From Marinitoga litoralis (GTDB lineage Bacteria; Thermotogota; Thermotogae; Petrotogales; Petrotogaceae): 64,000 bases of DNA. Location of the stretch: NCBI RefSeq assembly GCF_016908145.1, contig NZ_JAFBDI010000002.1:1-64000 (forward strand), in the 5' to 3' direction. Within the stretch, counting starts at the first letter, position 1. Each line of letters opens with the position of its first letter. A program made the position numbers and the translations under genes. Shown here piece by piece: positions 8,622 to 17,170 of this stretch. The notes under the pieces were generated by a model that was given only the letters and a program-made list of their open reading frames with translations, was not told where the DNA came from and ran no database searches.

Positions 8622-8650
8622 ATTATATCATTTTTCATTTTTTTTACAAA
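8622..8650 (-). promoter_or_regulatory. Candidate promoter of the MOSC-wtp-moa operon
   Basis: Minus-strand TATAAT (8627-8622) is preceded after 17 bases by TTTGTA (8650-8645), a weak -35. It lies about 40 bases upstream of the MOSC start. A TTGAAA/TTTCAA inverted pair (8595-8617) lies in the leader. Confidence 0.45.
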
Positions 8651-8692
8651 ACTAAGTATTATTGTTTCTCGTCTATTAATTTAAAGATAACC

Positions 8693-8721
8693 TTCATTTT
8701 TATGTTATTTTGTTGTATAAT
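8693..8721 (+). promoter_or_regulatory. Candidate promoter of the moeA operon
   Basis: TATAAT (8716-8721) has TTCATT 17 bases upstream, only a half-match to the -35 consensus. The -10 is strong and well placed, about 30 bases before the TTG start at 8754, so a regulator may assist. Confidence 0.45.
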
Positions 8722-8753
8722 TTAAAATAGCAAAACTAACAGGGGGGATTTTT

Positions 8754-10670
8754 TTGAAAAGAAGGATTTATCTTAATAAAAAAGATTTTGAAGAGTCCAT
8801 AAAGGATTATTTTAGTGAATTAAAAGATTATTTTTTAAAGGATAATATCGAATATATTAATACAAGAGAAGGAATGAAACGAGTAACAGCTTTACCGATA
8901 ATAGCAAATGAAAATGTACCTTCATACAATAGTAGCGCAATGGACGGAATAGCTGTTATTAGCAAAAGAACATATGGGGCAAATGAATCTAATCCTATTA
9001 TTTTAGAGAAAGAAAAAGACTTTGAATATATTAACACGGGTTATCCAATTAATACTCCATATGATAGTGTAATAATGATTGAAAATGTTGAAATTATAGA
9101 TGATGAACACGTTCAAATAAGAAGTAGCGTTTATCCTTACAAAGATGTAAGGAAAGTAGGAGAGGATATATGTAAGGGTGAAATGCTATTCCCTAGATAT
9201 CATACCTTGACTGCATCTGATATCTCATTTTTAATGATGGCAAAAGTTTTTAAAATACCTGTTATTAAGAAAATGAAAATATTATTAATACCAACAGGTA
9301 ATGAAATTGTTAAACCAGAAAATCTAACTGAAGAGTTTCAAATTCCTGAAACTAATTCTTTAATGATAAAAAATTATTTAGAACAGTTTAATGCTATAGT
9401 TGATGTAAACGAAATTCTACCTGATGATATAAATATAATAAAAAATACAATTGTAGAAAAAATAAAAGAATATGATTTAATCCTTTTAAATGCTGGTTCA
9501 TCAGCAGGTTCAAAAGATTTTACTTTTCATGCAATAAATGACCTTGGAAAAGTTATTATTCATGGAATAAATATAAAGCCTGGAAAACCTGCTGTTTTAG
9601 GTATTGTAAACGAAAAACCTGTCATAGGATTACCAGGATTTCCTGTTTCTTGTAATATTATTATGGCAGATATAGTCAAACCTTTAATTCTAAATAAAAC
9701 AAAATATGAAATATATTATGATAATGAAATTATTGAAGGTATTTCTGCAAAAAGGATACATTCTTCTATCACAGAAAAAGAGTATTTAAGAGTAGGTGTT
9801 GGAAAAGTAGGAGATAATTATGTAGCAATTCCTTTAAAAAGGGGAGCTGCAAATATTTCAGCTGTTTCTAAACAAGATGGGATTGTATATATAGAAAAAG
9901 GTGTTGAAGTTATTGAAGATGGTGAAGCAGTATCTATACATTTAAAAAGAAGTAAAAAATTAATTGATAATAATATCTTGATTATAGGCAGCCATGATTT
10001 ATTATTGGATTTGCTTGCGGATTTTATAAAAAAATATGATAAGAATATCAATATTGTGTCTGCAAATGTAGGAAGTCTTGGAGGAATTTTATCAATAGCA
10101 AAAGGGTATTCCCACATGTCAGGAATGCATTTACTTGATCCAGTAACTGGAGAATATAATATTCCATATATAGAAGAATATATGGATGATTTTAAATTAA
10201 TGAATTTATCTTACAGAGAACAAGGATTTATAGTTCAAAAAGGCAATCCGAAAAATATAAAAGATTTTGAAGATTTGACAAAAGATGGTATAAGGTACAT
10301 TAATAGGCAAAAGACTGCTGGGACAAGAATATTGTTAGATTATTATCTTGATAAAAAAGGAATATCTCCACGTGAAATACATGGTTATTCGGATGAAGAG
10401 TATTCTCATGTCAATTTAGCTTTAAAAATAAAAAAAGATATGGCTGATGTGGGGTTAGGAATTAGAGCTGCAGCTAATATTTATAATTTAGACTTTATCC
10501 CAATTGCTTTAGAAAGATATGATTTATTGATTCATGATAGTTTCTTAAAGGATAGAAGATTTGAATTAATTATGAATATTATTACTTCAAATGAATTCAA
10601 AAAAGAAGCAGAAAAATTAGGTGGATATATATTAAAAGACACTGGAAAAATATGGGAGGTTATAAAATGA
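8754..10670 (+). CDS. MoeA-type molybdopterin molybdotransferase fused to a PBP-like domain
   Basis: A 638-residue two-part protein. Residues about 1-400 are MoeA-like, inserting molybdate or tungstate into adenylated pterin. SSAMDGIAV, the NTGYP region, PTGNEIV, LLNAGSSAGSKDF and KPGKPAVLG with LPGFPVS are the usual MoeA motifs. Residues about 415-620 form a PBP-like domain (GSHDLLLDLLADF, GSLGGILSIAKG, RQKTAGTRILLDYYL), like a periplasmic binding protein but with no signal peptide, so it acts in the cytoplasm. This fusion is known in several anaerobes and the PBP part may sense a ligand. The start is TTG after AGGGGGGA. It overlaps the next gene by ATGA. Confidence 0.9.
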   Translation: MKRRIYLNKKDFEESIKDYFSELKDYFLKDNIEYINTREGMKRVTALPIIANENVPSYNSSAMDGIAVISKRTYGANESNPIILEKEKDFEYINTGYPINTPYDSVIMIENVEIIDDEHVQIRSSVYPYKDVRKVGEDICKGEMLFPRYHTLTASDISFLMMAKVFKIPVIKKMKILLIPTGNEIVKPENLTEEFQIPETNSLMIKNYLEQFNAIVDVNEILPDDINIIKNTIVEKIKEYDLILLNAGSSAGSKDFTFHAINDLGKVIIHGINIKPGKPAVLGIVNEKPVIGLPGFPVSCNIIMADIVKPLILNKTKYEIYYDNEIIEGISAKRIHSSITEKEYLRVGVGKVGDNYVAIPLKRGAANISAVSKQDGIVYIEKGVEVIEDGEAVSIHLKRSKKLIDNNILIIGSHDLLLDLLADFIKKYDKNINIVSANVGSLGGILSIAKGYSHMSGMHLLDPVTGEYNIPYIEEYMDDFKLMNLSYREQGFIVQKGNPKNIKDFEDLTKDGIRYINRQKTAGTRILLDYYLDKKGISPREIHGYSDEEYSHVNLALKIKKDMADVGLGIRAAANIYNLDFIPIALERYDLLIHDSFLKDRRFELIMNIITSNEFKKEAEKLGGYILKDTGKIWEVIK

Positions 10671-11896
10671 AAAAAAGATTTCAAATATTCGTTCCAAGAC
10701 AAGAAATATATGAAAACTTTATTGATAACTTAGATATCAGAACACAGATAATTGAAATAAATACTGAAGATTCTCTTGGATATGCTGCTGCAGAAGATAT
10801 TTATTCCCCAGAAGATTTGCCTGGATTTGATAAATCTACAGTTGATGGATATGCTGTATATGCTGAGGATACATTTGGTTCTAGTGATGGAAATCCAGCA
10901 TTTTTAAAGATTGTTGGCGAAGTGTTCATGGGAGAAGAATATACAGAAGAAATAAAATCTGGCGAATGCGTAAAAATACCAACAGGAGGTATGTTACCAA
11001 AAGGCGCAAATGCTGTAGTTATGGTTGAAAATACTAAAGAATTTGGAAATAGAGTGGAGATATATAAATCTGTTGCTCCAGGAGAAAATGTTTTATCTAA
11101 AGATGAAGATGTAAAAAAAGATAGTATTGTATTAAACAAAGGAGAAAGTATTAATATAGGACATATTCATAATTTAATGAGTTTGGGAATAACATCTATA
11201 AAAGTATATAAAAAACCAACAATTTGCATTATACCAACAGGAGATGAGGTAGTAGAACCTACAGAAAGAAGAATTAAAACACAAATTAGAGATGGGAATT
11301 CATATGCTTTAATGTCATGGTTAAAAAAATTTGGTTACGATGCAAAGAGATTTAGATTAATAAAAGATGATCCAGATGAGTTCAAAGAAGGTGTAAAATG
11401 GGGATTAGAAAATGGGGATATTGTAGTTATTTCTGGTGGAAGTTCTCTAGGTGCACGTGATTATTCATTATCAACTATAGAACATTTTGGTGAAGTATTA
11501 TACAATGGAGTACAGGTTAAACCTGGAAAACCTGTAATTTTTGGTAAAACTAAGGAAAAAGTAATATTAGGTTTACCTGGTAATCCTACTTCTTTTATTG
11601 TTAGTTCCTTCTTATTTTTATTTCCAACATTAAAAAAAATATCTGGTCATAATTTATTTAAACCAGAACCTGATTTTTATGTAAGAATTACAACTAATGT
11701 CCCAACTGCTCAAGGCAGAGAGAGATTTATTTTTGTCAAATTAGAAAAGAAAAACAATGAAATATTAGCTTATCCAATTTTAGGTGAATCTGGTATTGCT
11801 TCACCATTTAGAATGGCTGATGGAATTGTTAGAATCCCATTAGGAAAAGAAGGGTTGTATAAAGACGAATTGTGTGAATTCTATTCGTGGAGATGA
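10667..11896 (+). CDS. moeA: Second MoeA molybdopterin molybdotransferase
   Basis: A 409-residue MoeA without extra domain. Motifs are GFDKSTVDGYAVYA (near 60), IPTGGMLPKGANAVVMVE (near 105), PTGDEVV, ISGGSSLGARDY and LPGNPTS, followed by the C-terminal beta domain. The start at 10667 has GGGAGG ten bases upstream and forms an ATGA overlap with the preceding fusion gene. Two MoeA paralogues are common in tungsten-using prokaryotes, where they are thought to discriminate metal or cofactor form. Which copy serves which metal cannot be read here. Confidence 0.92.
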   Translation: MKKRFQIFVPRQEIYENFIDNLDIRTQIIEINTEDSLGYAAAEDIYSPEDLPGFDKSTVDGYAVYAEDTFGSSDGNPAFLKIVGEVFMGEEYTEEIKSGECVKIPTGGMLPKGANAVVMVENTKEFGNRVEIYKSVAPGENVLSKDEDVKKDSIVLNKGESINIGHIHNLMSLGITSIKVYKKPTICIIPTGDEVVEPTERRIKTQIRDGNSYALMSWLKKFGYDAKRFRLIKDDPDEFKEGVKWGLENGDIVVISGGSSLGARDYSLSTIEHFGEVLYNGVQVKPGKPVIFGKTKEKVILGLPGNPTSFIVSSFLFLFPTLKKISGHNLFKPEPDFYVRITTNVPTAQGRERFIFVKLEKKNNEILAYPILGESGIASPFRMADGIVRIPLGKEGLYKDELCEFYSWR

Positions 11897-11903
11897 TAAT
11901 ATT

Positions 11904-12989
11904 ATGAAAGAATATATTTTTAAAATGAATTCAGGAGAATTAATTTTAAAACCAAAAAAAGATTTAAAAAAAGTTTATATTGAATTATCCTCTAGATGTA
12001 ATCTAGATTGTCCTATGTGTTTTAAAAATACATTTACAGATCAAGAGGGTTGTATGTCAAAAGAAACTTTTGACAAAATTATTAAAGATTTAAAAGAATT
12101 ACCAGAGGTTGATCATATAATTTTTGGCGGCATTGGGGAATGTACAATGAATACGCATTTTCTTGATATGGTTAGGAAAGTGAAAAATGAAGGATATATG
12201 ATAACTATTACTTCGAATGGCTATATGTTATCAGATCTTTTGATAACACAATTTATAGATTTAAAAGTTGATGAAATAGTTGTATCTGTAGAAACAGGGG
12301 ATGTAGGTCATCCAAGTTTTAAATATGTTGAAAAATTACTAAAGAAAATATATGAATTAAAAAATAAAAGAAGTACAGGAAAACCTGCTTTATCAATAGA
12401 AACGGTATTAACAAAGAAGAATTATATGGATTTTAGAAATATAGTGAAATCCTTATTACCATATGGCATTAGAAAAGTAGTTATCTCCAATATTTTACCA
12501 GTATATGAACATTTTCTTGGACTCGAATTATATAGTGATGATACTAAAGAAAAAGATTTAGAATTAAGAAAATTAATATCAAATGCTGTTACAGCTAAAG
12601 TTAGTGCCGTAATTCCAAACTTTAAATTAAAAACTGAAAGACATTGTAATTTCATCGAAAAGAATGCAACTGTTATTAGATGGGATGGTGAAGTTGTTCC
12701 ATGCTATAGGTTTTTACACGATGGAATTGAATATGTATATGGAGAAAAGAAAGAAATAAGGGCATATTCTTTTGGTAATGTTAATAATACCTCTATATCT
12801 GAAATATGGACTTCAAAAGATTATACATGGTTTAGATATAAAGTTAAAAATGCTTTATACCCTTCATGTACAGATTGCGGCTTAAAGGACGGTTGCCAGT
12901 TTGTAGAAACAACACAACAAGATTGTTGGGGGAATGAACCTTCTTGTGCCGATTGTCTCTGGTGGAGAAACATAATAATGTGTCCATAA
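11904..12989 (+). CDS. Radical SAM/SPASM maturase of tungsten cofactor oxidoreductases
   Basis: A 361-residue radical SAM protein. The cluster motif CNLDCPMC lies at about residues 32-39, GGIGEC follows near 74, and a cysteine-rich SPASM-type C-terminus (CYRF, CTDCGLKDGC, CWGNEPSCADC) would hold auxiliary iron-sulfur clusters. The pattern matches proteins annotated as tungsten-enzyme (aldehyde ferredoxin oxidoreductase type) maturases, usually encoded next to their oxidoreductase. No such enzyme is in this window, so its target must be elsewhere. I prefer ATG 11904, which has GGAG upstream and begins 7 bases after moeA, over an in-frame ATG at 11874. A terminator follows. Confidence 0.82.
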   Translation: MKEYIFKMNSGELILKPKKDLKKVYIELSSRCNLDCPMCFKNTFTDQEGCMSKETFDKIIKDLKELPEVDHIIFGGIGECTMNTHFLDMVRKVKNEGYMITITSNGYMLSDLLITQFIDLKVDEIVVSVETGDVGHPSFKYVEKLLKKIYELKNKRSTGKPALSIETVLTKKNYMDFRNIVKSLLPYGIRKVVISNILPVYEHFLGLELYSDDTKEKDLELRKLISNAVTAKVSAVIPNFKLKTERHCNFIEKNATVIRWDGEVVPCYRFLHDGIEYVYGEKKEIRAYSFGNVNNTSISEIWTSKDYTWFRYKVKNALYPSCTDCGLKDGCQFVETTQQDCWGNEPSCADCLWWRNIIMCP

Positions 12990-12991
12990 TG

Positions 12992-13016
12992 AAAAAGAAG
13001 CTTAGTGCTTCTTTTT
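12992..13016. terminator. Bidirectional terminator with an embedded stop codon
   Basis: AAAAAGAAGC and GCTTCTTTTT form a 10-bp stem with loop TTAGT. It ends the plus-strand maturase operon and the minus-strand diguanylate cyclase gene, whose stop (13002-13004) is in the loop. Confidence 0.85.
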
Positions 13017-14342
13017 TCTTTTGTTTTGATACATTACTTTATCAGCTTTTGAAATAATTTCATCAAGAGATTTATTGTTTTCATATTCAACAAATCCTAG
13101 ACTTACACTTATTGGTAATTTTTCAATTTTACTTATAACTATTAATTCTCTTTTTATACTACTTTCTATTCTTTTTGCATTTTCTATATTGCAATCATAT
13201 AATCCAATAAAAAATTCATCTCCGCCATATCTGGCTATAATATCTGATTCCCTAATATGCTTTTTAATGATTTCTGATATTAATTTAATTACTCTATCAC
13301 CTACAGAATGTCCATATTTATCATTAATATATTTTAAATTATCAATATCTATAAAACCTATAACAAGAGGTTTATTTTTTCTTTTTGCTAATATTATTAA
13401 TTTATTTAATAATTCAAATCCCATTCTCCTATTATATACTTTTGTTAAAGAATCAGTTGAGGCTAATTTTTTTAATTCAATATTTTTTATATTCAATTCA
13501 AGTGTTTTTTGTTTGATAATTCTTTTCATAATAAATACAATTGTGATTAAAATAATAAAAACTAATCCACTTATTATTAAAAATATATATAACCATTTTT
13601 TAATAACATTATCCTTTATATATTTACCTATTATAGAGTAATATATTGATTTATTATCATTTTTTAAAGATTTTAAATTATCATCAATTATATCAATAAC
13701 ATTTTTTAAATCATCGTTATGATATATAATATATAAATTAATTAAATAGAATTCCAATGGAGTTTCTTTAATCCCTTTTGATTCATAAAAATATTTTCCA
13801 ATATAATAATCAAAAACTCCAGCAGAAACTTCACCAGATAATATTGCATTAAAGATATCAGAATAATTATCATATTCTACAAACTCAACATTTATACCCA
13901 TTGTTTCTGAAATATTTCTTATACCATTTGGACCTTCATAATATATATCTTTCTTTAATACCCCAACTTTTTTATTATCTAAATCTAAAAAAGAAAATAT
14001 TTTGGAGTTTTTATTTACAAATACTCCACCATGTGAATTAATAAAAGGTATTTTATTATATATAAACTTTTCATCTCTTTCTTTTGTATATCCAACTCCT
14101 AGCATTAAATCAATCTCATCGTTTTCTAGTAATTCAAAACAATTAGAAAAGGTTGTATATATATATTCCAATTGAATATTTTCTTTTTCTGAAATATAAT
14201 TTAATATTTCAGGCAATACACCTTTTACTTCATTTTCTTCTTTAATAATTATTGGTGGATATTCATATATACCTACTTTTAATGTTTTACCAAAAGAATA
14301 AGCAATAATTATTAGAAAAAGAAACAAACAAATCTTTTTCAT
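13002..14342 (-). CDS. Membrane sensor diguanylate cyclase with periplasmic solute-binding domain
   Basis: A 446-residue protein. A signal or anchor segment (ICLFLFLIIIAYSFG) is followed by a type-3 solute-binding domain (LKVGIYEYPPI, DLMLGVGYTKERDEKF), one membrane helix near residue 255 (WLYIFLIISGLVFIILI) and a GGDEF domain. The active motif YGGDEF is intact, and RESD five residues before it is a standard inhibitory I-site. It should sense a small external ligand, perhaps an amino acid, and make cyclic di-GMP. The start at 14342 has GGAG upstream and lies 4 bases after the PLD-like gene, so they form an operon. The last codons lie in a terminator stem. The ligand is unknown. Confidence 0.9.
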   Translation of the reverse strand: MKKICLFLFLIIIAYSFGKTLKVGIYEYPPIIIKEENEVKGVLPEILNYISEKENIQLEYIYTTFSNCFELLENDEIDLMLGVGYTKERDEKFIYNKIPFINSHGGVFVNKNSKIFSFLDLDNKKVGVLKKDIYYEGPNGIRNISETMGINVEFVEYDNYSDIFNAILSGEVSAGVFDYYIGKYFYESKGIKETPLEFYLINLYIIYHNDDLKNVIDIIDDNLKSLKNDNKSIYYSIIGKYIKDNVIKKWLYIFLIISGLVFIILITIVFIMKRIIKQKTLELNIKNIELKKLASTDSLTKVYNRRMGFELLNKLIILAKRKNKPLVIGFIDIDNLKYINDKYGHSVGDRVIKLISEIIKKHIRESDIIARYGGDEFFIGLYDCNIENAKRIESSIKRELIVISKIEKLPISVSLGFVEYENNKSLDEIISKADKVMYQNKRKKKH

Positions 14343-14346
14343 AATA

Positions 14347-15255
14347 TCACTCCAAAGTATTATCATTCCATATGGAATTAAATAAATTAATAAAAAAGTT
14401 TTTTAGAGAATTTTTTGAAGAAATAATTATATATTCATCATTTTTTTCTCGTGCTCTATAAGTTAAATTATAACTTCCTAACAATACCCCATTTTCATTA
14501 ATTAAAGCTTTTAAATGCATGTTTCTATATTTGTTTACTATTTTATAGTCTATTCCCTTTAAATACTTAATATTAGAATAATTCATAATATTCCATTTAT
14601 CGGCTATTATTTTTACTTCAACGTTTCTTGATGCCAATTTTTCTAAATCATACAATATTCTTCCATCAGTAAAAGAAAAAGAAAAAATGTATAAATATTT
14701 TTTAGATGAATTAATAAAATTATCAACTACATTATATATATTTTTTGATGGTCCAGTGACAAATTTAATTTTTCCTAAATCTTGAGATTTTACCTCTTTA
14801 TCTATACTTCTTTTTTTATTACCAAAATTCCCATTTTTAAAGTTATTAAATTCACTTTTAAATAAATCTACTATTTTATTATCTTCAGAATAAACAAATA
14901 CATTTAAATCTTCAAATATACTACCAGAAGTAAGATTTCCAGTCCCAAATAATACACTTTCATCATCAAAAATAATAAACTTTTCATGTAAATATCCATC
15001 TATATTTTTATCGGGTAGTATGTTAGTGCTTTCAAAATTCATCATTTCATATTCAATAAACCCGCGTGTTTTATTACTATCTAAGATATCAAGAAAAGGT
15101 GTATCTATACTTAATGAAACAAACTTTACATTATTTGATATTATAACTTTTTCTTTAACAAACTCAAATAATTCATATGATGGAGTCAAGAAAATTTTAT
15201 AAGAAAAAGAAATTGAATACAGTGTTATAAAAATAATAAAAATTATTTTTCTCAT
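14347..15255 (-). CDS. Secreted phospholipase D/nuclease-like protein
   Basis: A 302-residue protein with an N-terminal signal (IIFIIFITLYSISFS) and two PLD-type repeats. The first active motif, HEKFIIFDD, is a standard HxKx4D with GTGNLT after it. The second, HLKALINE, has Glu where Asp is expected, then GSYNLT. Two such repeats together make one active site that cuts phosphodiesters in lipids or nucleic acid. The start at 15255 has GGAGG seven bases before it. It is co-transcribed with the diguanylate cyclase downstream. Whether it acts on DNA or lipid is not clear. Confidence 0.82.
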   Translation of the reverse strand: MRKIIFIIFITLYSISFSYKIFLTPSYELFEFVKEKVIISNNVKFVSLSIDTPFLDILDSNKTRGFIEYEMMNFESTNILPDKNIDGYLHEKFIIFDDESVLFGTGNLTSGSIFEDLNVFVYSEDNKIVDLFKSEFNNFKNGNFGNKKRSIDKEVKSQDLGKIKFVTGPSKNIYNVVDNFINSSKKYLYIFSFSFTDGRILYDLEKLASRNVEVKIIADKWNIMNYSNIKYLKGIDYKIVNKYRNMHLKALINENGVLLGSYNLTYRAREKNDEYIIISSKNSLKNFFINLFNSIWNDNTLE

Positions 15256-15274
15256 TATATCCTCCAAAAAATAT

Positions 15275-15293
15275 AAAGCCTCAAAAAGGCTTT
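15275..15293 (-). terminator. Terminator of the mgsA-hemolysin III operon
   Basis: AAAGCCT and AGGCTTT form a 7-bp stem with loop CAAAA. The stop of the hemolysin III gene (15292-15294) overlaps the stem. It lies only 20 bases upstream of the PLD-like gene start. Confidence 0.7.
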
Positions 15294-15951
15294 AATTAAG
15301 AACATAAAAAAATACTGCAACAAAATGAGAAATACTACCGCCTAAAACAAATAAATGCCAAATCATATGGCCATATGGCAATTTTCTCCAGATATAAAAA
15401 ATTGCTCCAATAGTATATAATAATCCACCTGTAACCAGCCATATAATCCCACCAAAAGGCAATGTTGATACTAAAGGTTTAATAGCAAAAATTATTATCC
15501 ATCCCATGGCTATATATAAAATAGTAGATAATATCGTAAATTTTTTTACAAAAAAAGGTTTCAAAGCTATTCCAATAAAAGCAAGTATCCAAACAGTAAT
15601 AAAAATAGTCCACCCAATTTTACCGTTTAAAGTTACAAGGGTAAAAGGTGTATACGTTCCTGCAATTAATAGATATATCGCTGAATGATCAATTACTTCT
15701 AATACCTGTTTTACTTTTTTATTTTGAATACTATGATATAATGTTGAAGCTAAATATAATAGGAATAAACTAATTCCATATATAGTAACACTAATAGTTT
15801 GTAAAAAACTTCCTTTTAATAATGAAAATATTATTAAAACTATTAAGCCTGCTAAGCTTAATAATGCACCAATACCATGTGTTATTGAATTTGCAATTTC
15901 TTCACCTAAAGTGTATTTTTCAAAATTATCAAAATCTTTTATATTATTCAC
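15292..15951 (-). CDS. Hemolysin III/PAQR-family membrane protein
   Basis: A 219-residue integral membrane protein with seven hydrophobic segments. The family residues are present: [15 protein letters not shown] near residue 22, STLYHS near 70, [17 protein letters not shown] near 88 and a late HFVAVFFY. The Ser, His and Asp residues form the metal site known from PAQR/hemolysin III proteins, which may be ceramidase-like hydrolases. True hemolytic activity is doubtful for most members. It overlaps mgsA by 8 bases and is likely translated with it. Confidence 0.88.
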   Translation of the reverse strand: MNNIKDFDNFEKYTLGEEIANSITHGIGALLSLAGLIVLIIFSLLKGSFLQTISVTIYGISLFLLYLASTLYHSIQNKKVKQVLEVIDHSAIYLLIAGTYTPFTLVTLNGKIGWTIFITVWILAFIGIALKPFFVKKFTILSTILYIAMGWIIIFAIKPLVSTLPFGGIIWLVTGGLLYTIGAIFYIWRKLPYGHMIWHLFVLGGSISHFVAVFFYVLN

Positions 15952-16336
15952 CTTCTATCAGAGGAATTTTCTTTTCTATTTCTAACACTAAACCTTCTGC
16001 AGTAGCTAAATTAGTTGCAAGAGGTATATTATGGACATCACATACTCTCATTAATGCAGAAACATCTGGTTCATGAGGTTGTGCTGTTAGCGGATCTCTT
16101 AAAAAGATTACAAAATCCATATTTCCTGAAGTTATAAGAGCGCCTATTTGTAAATCGCCACCATACGGTCCTGAAGCAAATTTTGTTATTTTTAATCCAA
16201 CTTTTTCTTCAATTAAAGCACCTGTTGAACTTGTAGCGTATAAATTGCATTTTTCAAATACATGCTTCCATTCTTTAACAAACATAACTAAATCTAATTT
16301 TTTCTTATCGTGCGCTATTAATGCAACATTTATCAT
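15944..16336 (-). CDS. mgsA: Methylglyoxal synthase
   Basis: A 130-residue enzyme converting dihydroxyacetone phosphate to methylglyoxal and phosphate, a bypass of lower glycolysis used when phosphate is short or sugar phosphates build up. Clear motifs are IAHDKKK at the N-terminus, [11 protein letters not shown] (phosphate binding), [11 protein letters not shown] with the catalytic Asp, [14 protein letters not shown], and [12 protein letters not shown]. It has an AGGAGG site. Its leader is unusual: a perfect promoter about 110 bases upstream is followed at once by a terminator hairpin, while a second TATAAT lies closer to the gene. Confidence 0.95.
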   Translation of the reverse strand: MINVALIAHDKKKLDLVMFVKEWKHVFEKCNLYATSSTGALIEEKVGLKITKFASGPYGGDLQIGALITSGNMDFVIFLRDPLTAQPHEPDVSALMRVCDVHNIPLATNLATAEGLVLEIEKKIPLIEGE

Positions 16337-16404
16337 TTTTCTACCTCCTATGATTTTCTTATATATTAAATTATATCATATTTATATGATTTTATATCTA
16401 AAAT

Positions 16405-16431
16405 AAAAAAAACGACCCAAAATTTGGGTCG
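16405..16431 (-). terminator. Intrinsic terminator or attenuator in the mgsA leader
   Basis: CGACCCAAA and TTTGGGTCG (16413-16431) pair perfectly and on the minus strand are followed by eight T. No gene ends here. The only minus-strand transcript that could reach it is one starting at the promoter 16480-16452, so it would stop after about 40 bases. Confidence 0.75.
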
Positions 16432-16451
16432 CCTAAATAAATATCAAAAAT

Positions 16452-16480
16452 ATTATACCACAAAATATTGTTTTTGTCAA
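16452..16480 (-). promoter_or_regulatory. Perfect consensus promoter upstream of mgsA
   Basis: Minus-strand TTGACA (16480-16475), a 17-base spacer, then TATAAT (16457-16452). The predicted start is near 16445, just before the hairpin at 16431-16413. A second TATAAT-like box near 16372 could transcribe mgsA without the hairpin. Confidence 0.8.
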
Positions 16481-16593
16481 GTAAAATTTTTATTAATTGA
16501 TAAAAATAGATATTTTGTTATCCATTCTACTTAATTTATATAATAAAACACGATAATCACTATTTATTGTTTAATTTTGTTATTATTTTAATT

Positions 16594-16646
16594 TTGATAT
16601 TATATAAATCTATGATAGAATATAATTAGATATAAATTGTATCTAA
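16594..16646 (+). promoter_or_regulatory. Candidate promoter and palindromic operator of the ferritin-like gene
   Basis: TTGATA (16594-16599) and TAGAAT (16616-16621) are spaced by 16 bases, with TATAAT at 16621-16626 as an alternative -10. Immediately downstream TTAGATA (16626-16632) and TATCTAA (16640-16646) form a 7-bp inverted repeat around seven bases, placed like a repressor site. Beyond this promoter, its palindrome and the mgsA signals I see nothing else in the 332 bases between 16336 and 16669. Confidence 0.5.
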
Positions 16647-16668
16647 ATTTTATTAGGGGGGATTAAAT

Positions 16669-17169
16669 ATGAAAAATGGTATTATAGGAATTTTAAATTA
16701 TGCATTAACAAAAGAAATTGAAGGAAGAGAATTTTATAAAGCTAAAATGGATAGTTTATCTAACCCAGAATTAAAAACAATTTTTCATACTTTAGCAAAC
16801 ATGGAACAAGGTCATGTTGAATATATAAAAAGGTTAATAGAAACATATGAAAATAGTGAATCTTTAGAAGTTGATTTTGAAGAATCTCAAGAGAATATTT
16901 TTGAAAAGAGAGAATTAGAAGAAATCACTGGTGGAACAGTAAGTAATATGACTTTGGATTTAACTGTATTAAAAATGGGATACATGATAGAAGACGATTT
17001 TATGAAATTCTATTTAAAAGCAGCAGAAAGTGTAGAAGATAAAGAGGCTAAAGAATTATTTTTAAAATTAGCTAAGTGGGAAGAACATCATAGAGATACA
17101 TTATATGAATACTATAAAAGATTATCAGATGAATATTGGACAAATATGAACTTCACACCATTATATTAA
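16669..17169 (+). CDS. Ferritin-like diiron protein (rubrerythrin-related, without rubredoxin domain)
   Basis: A 166-residue helical protein with two halves, each giving carboxylate and ExxH metal ligands: EIEGREFY and EQGHVEY in the first, MIEDDFMKFY and EEHHRDT in the second. This is the four-helix diiron arrangement of the rubrerythrin/ferritin superfamily. It has no cysteines for a rubredoxin centre. Such proteins in anaerobes reduce peroxide or bind iron. The start follows a GGGGGG site, and its promoter carries a possible operator. A terminator directly after the stop separates it from iorA. Confidence 0.82.
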   Translation: MKNGIIGILNYALTKEIEGREFYKAKMDSLSNPELKTIFHTLANMEQGHVEYIKRLIETYENSESLEVDFEESQENIFEKRELEEITGGTVSNMTLDLTVLKMGYMIEDDFMKFYLKAAESVEDKEAKELFLKLAKWEEHHRDTLYEYYKRLSDEYWTNMNFTPLY

Positions 17170-17170
17170 T

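Noticed and set aside
8584-8753. A molybdenum-cofactor riboswitch between the two cofactor operons
   Set aside because: The 170-base gap is AT-rich with promoter-like boxes and only a weak inverted pair. I could not fit the conserved multi-stem pattern of such a riboswitch. An Rfam search would decide.
9818-10117. Antisense frames within moeA, mnmG, psuG, the dynamin gene and others
   Set aside because: They are shadows of well-supported genes on the other strand, without start signals of their own.
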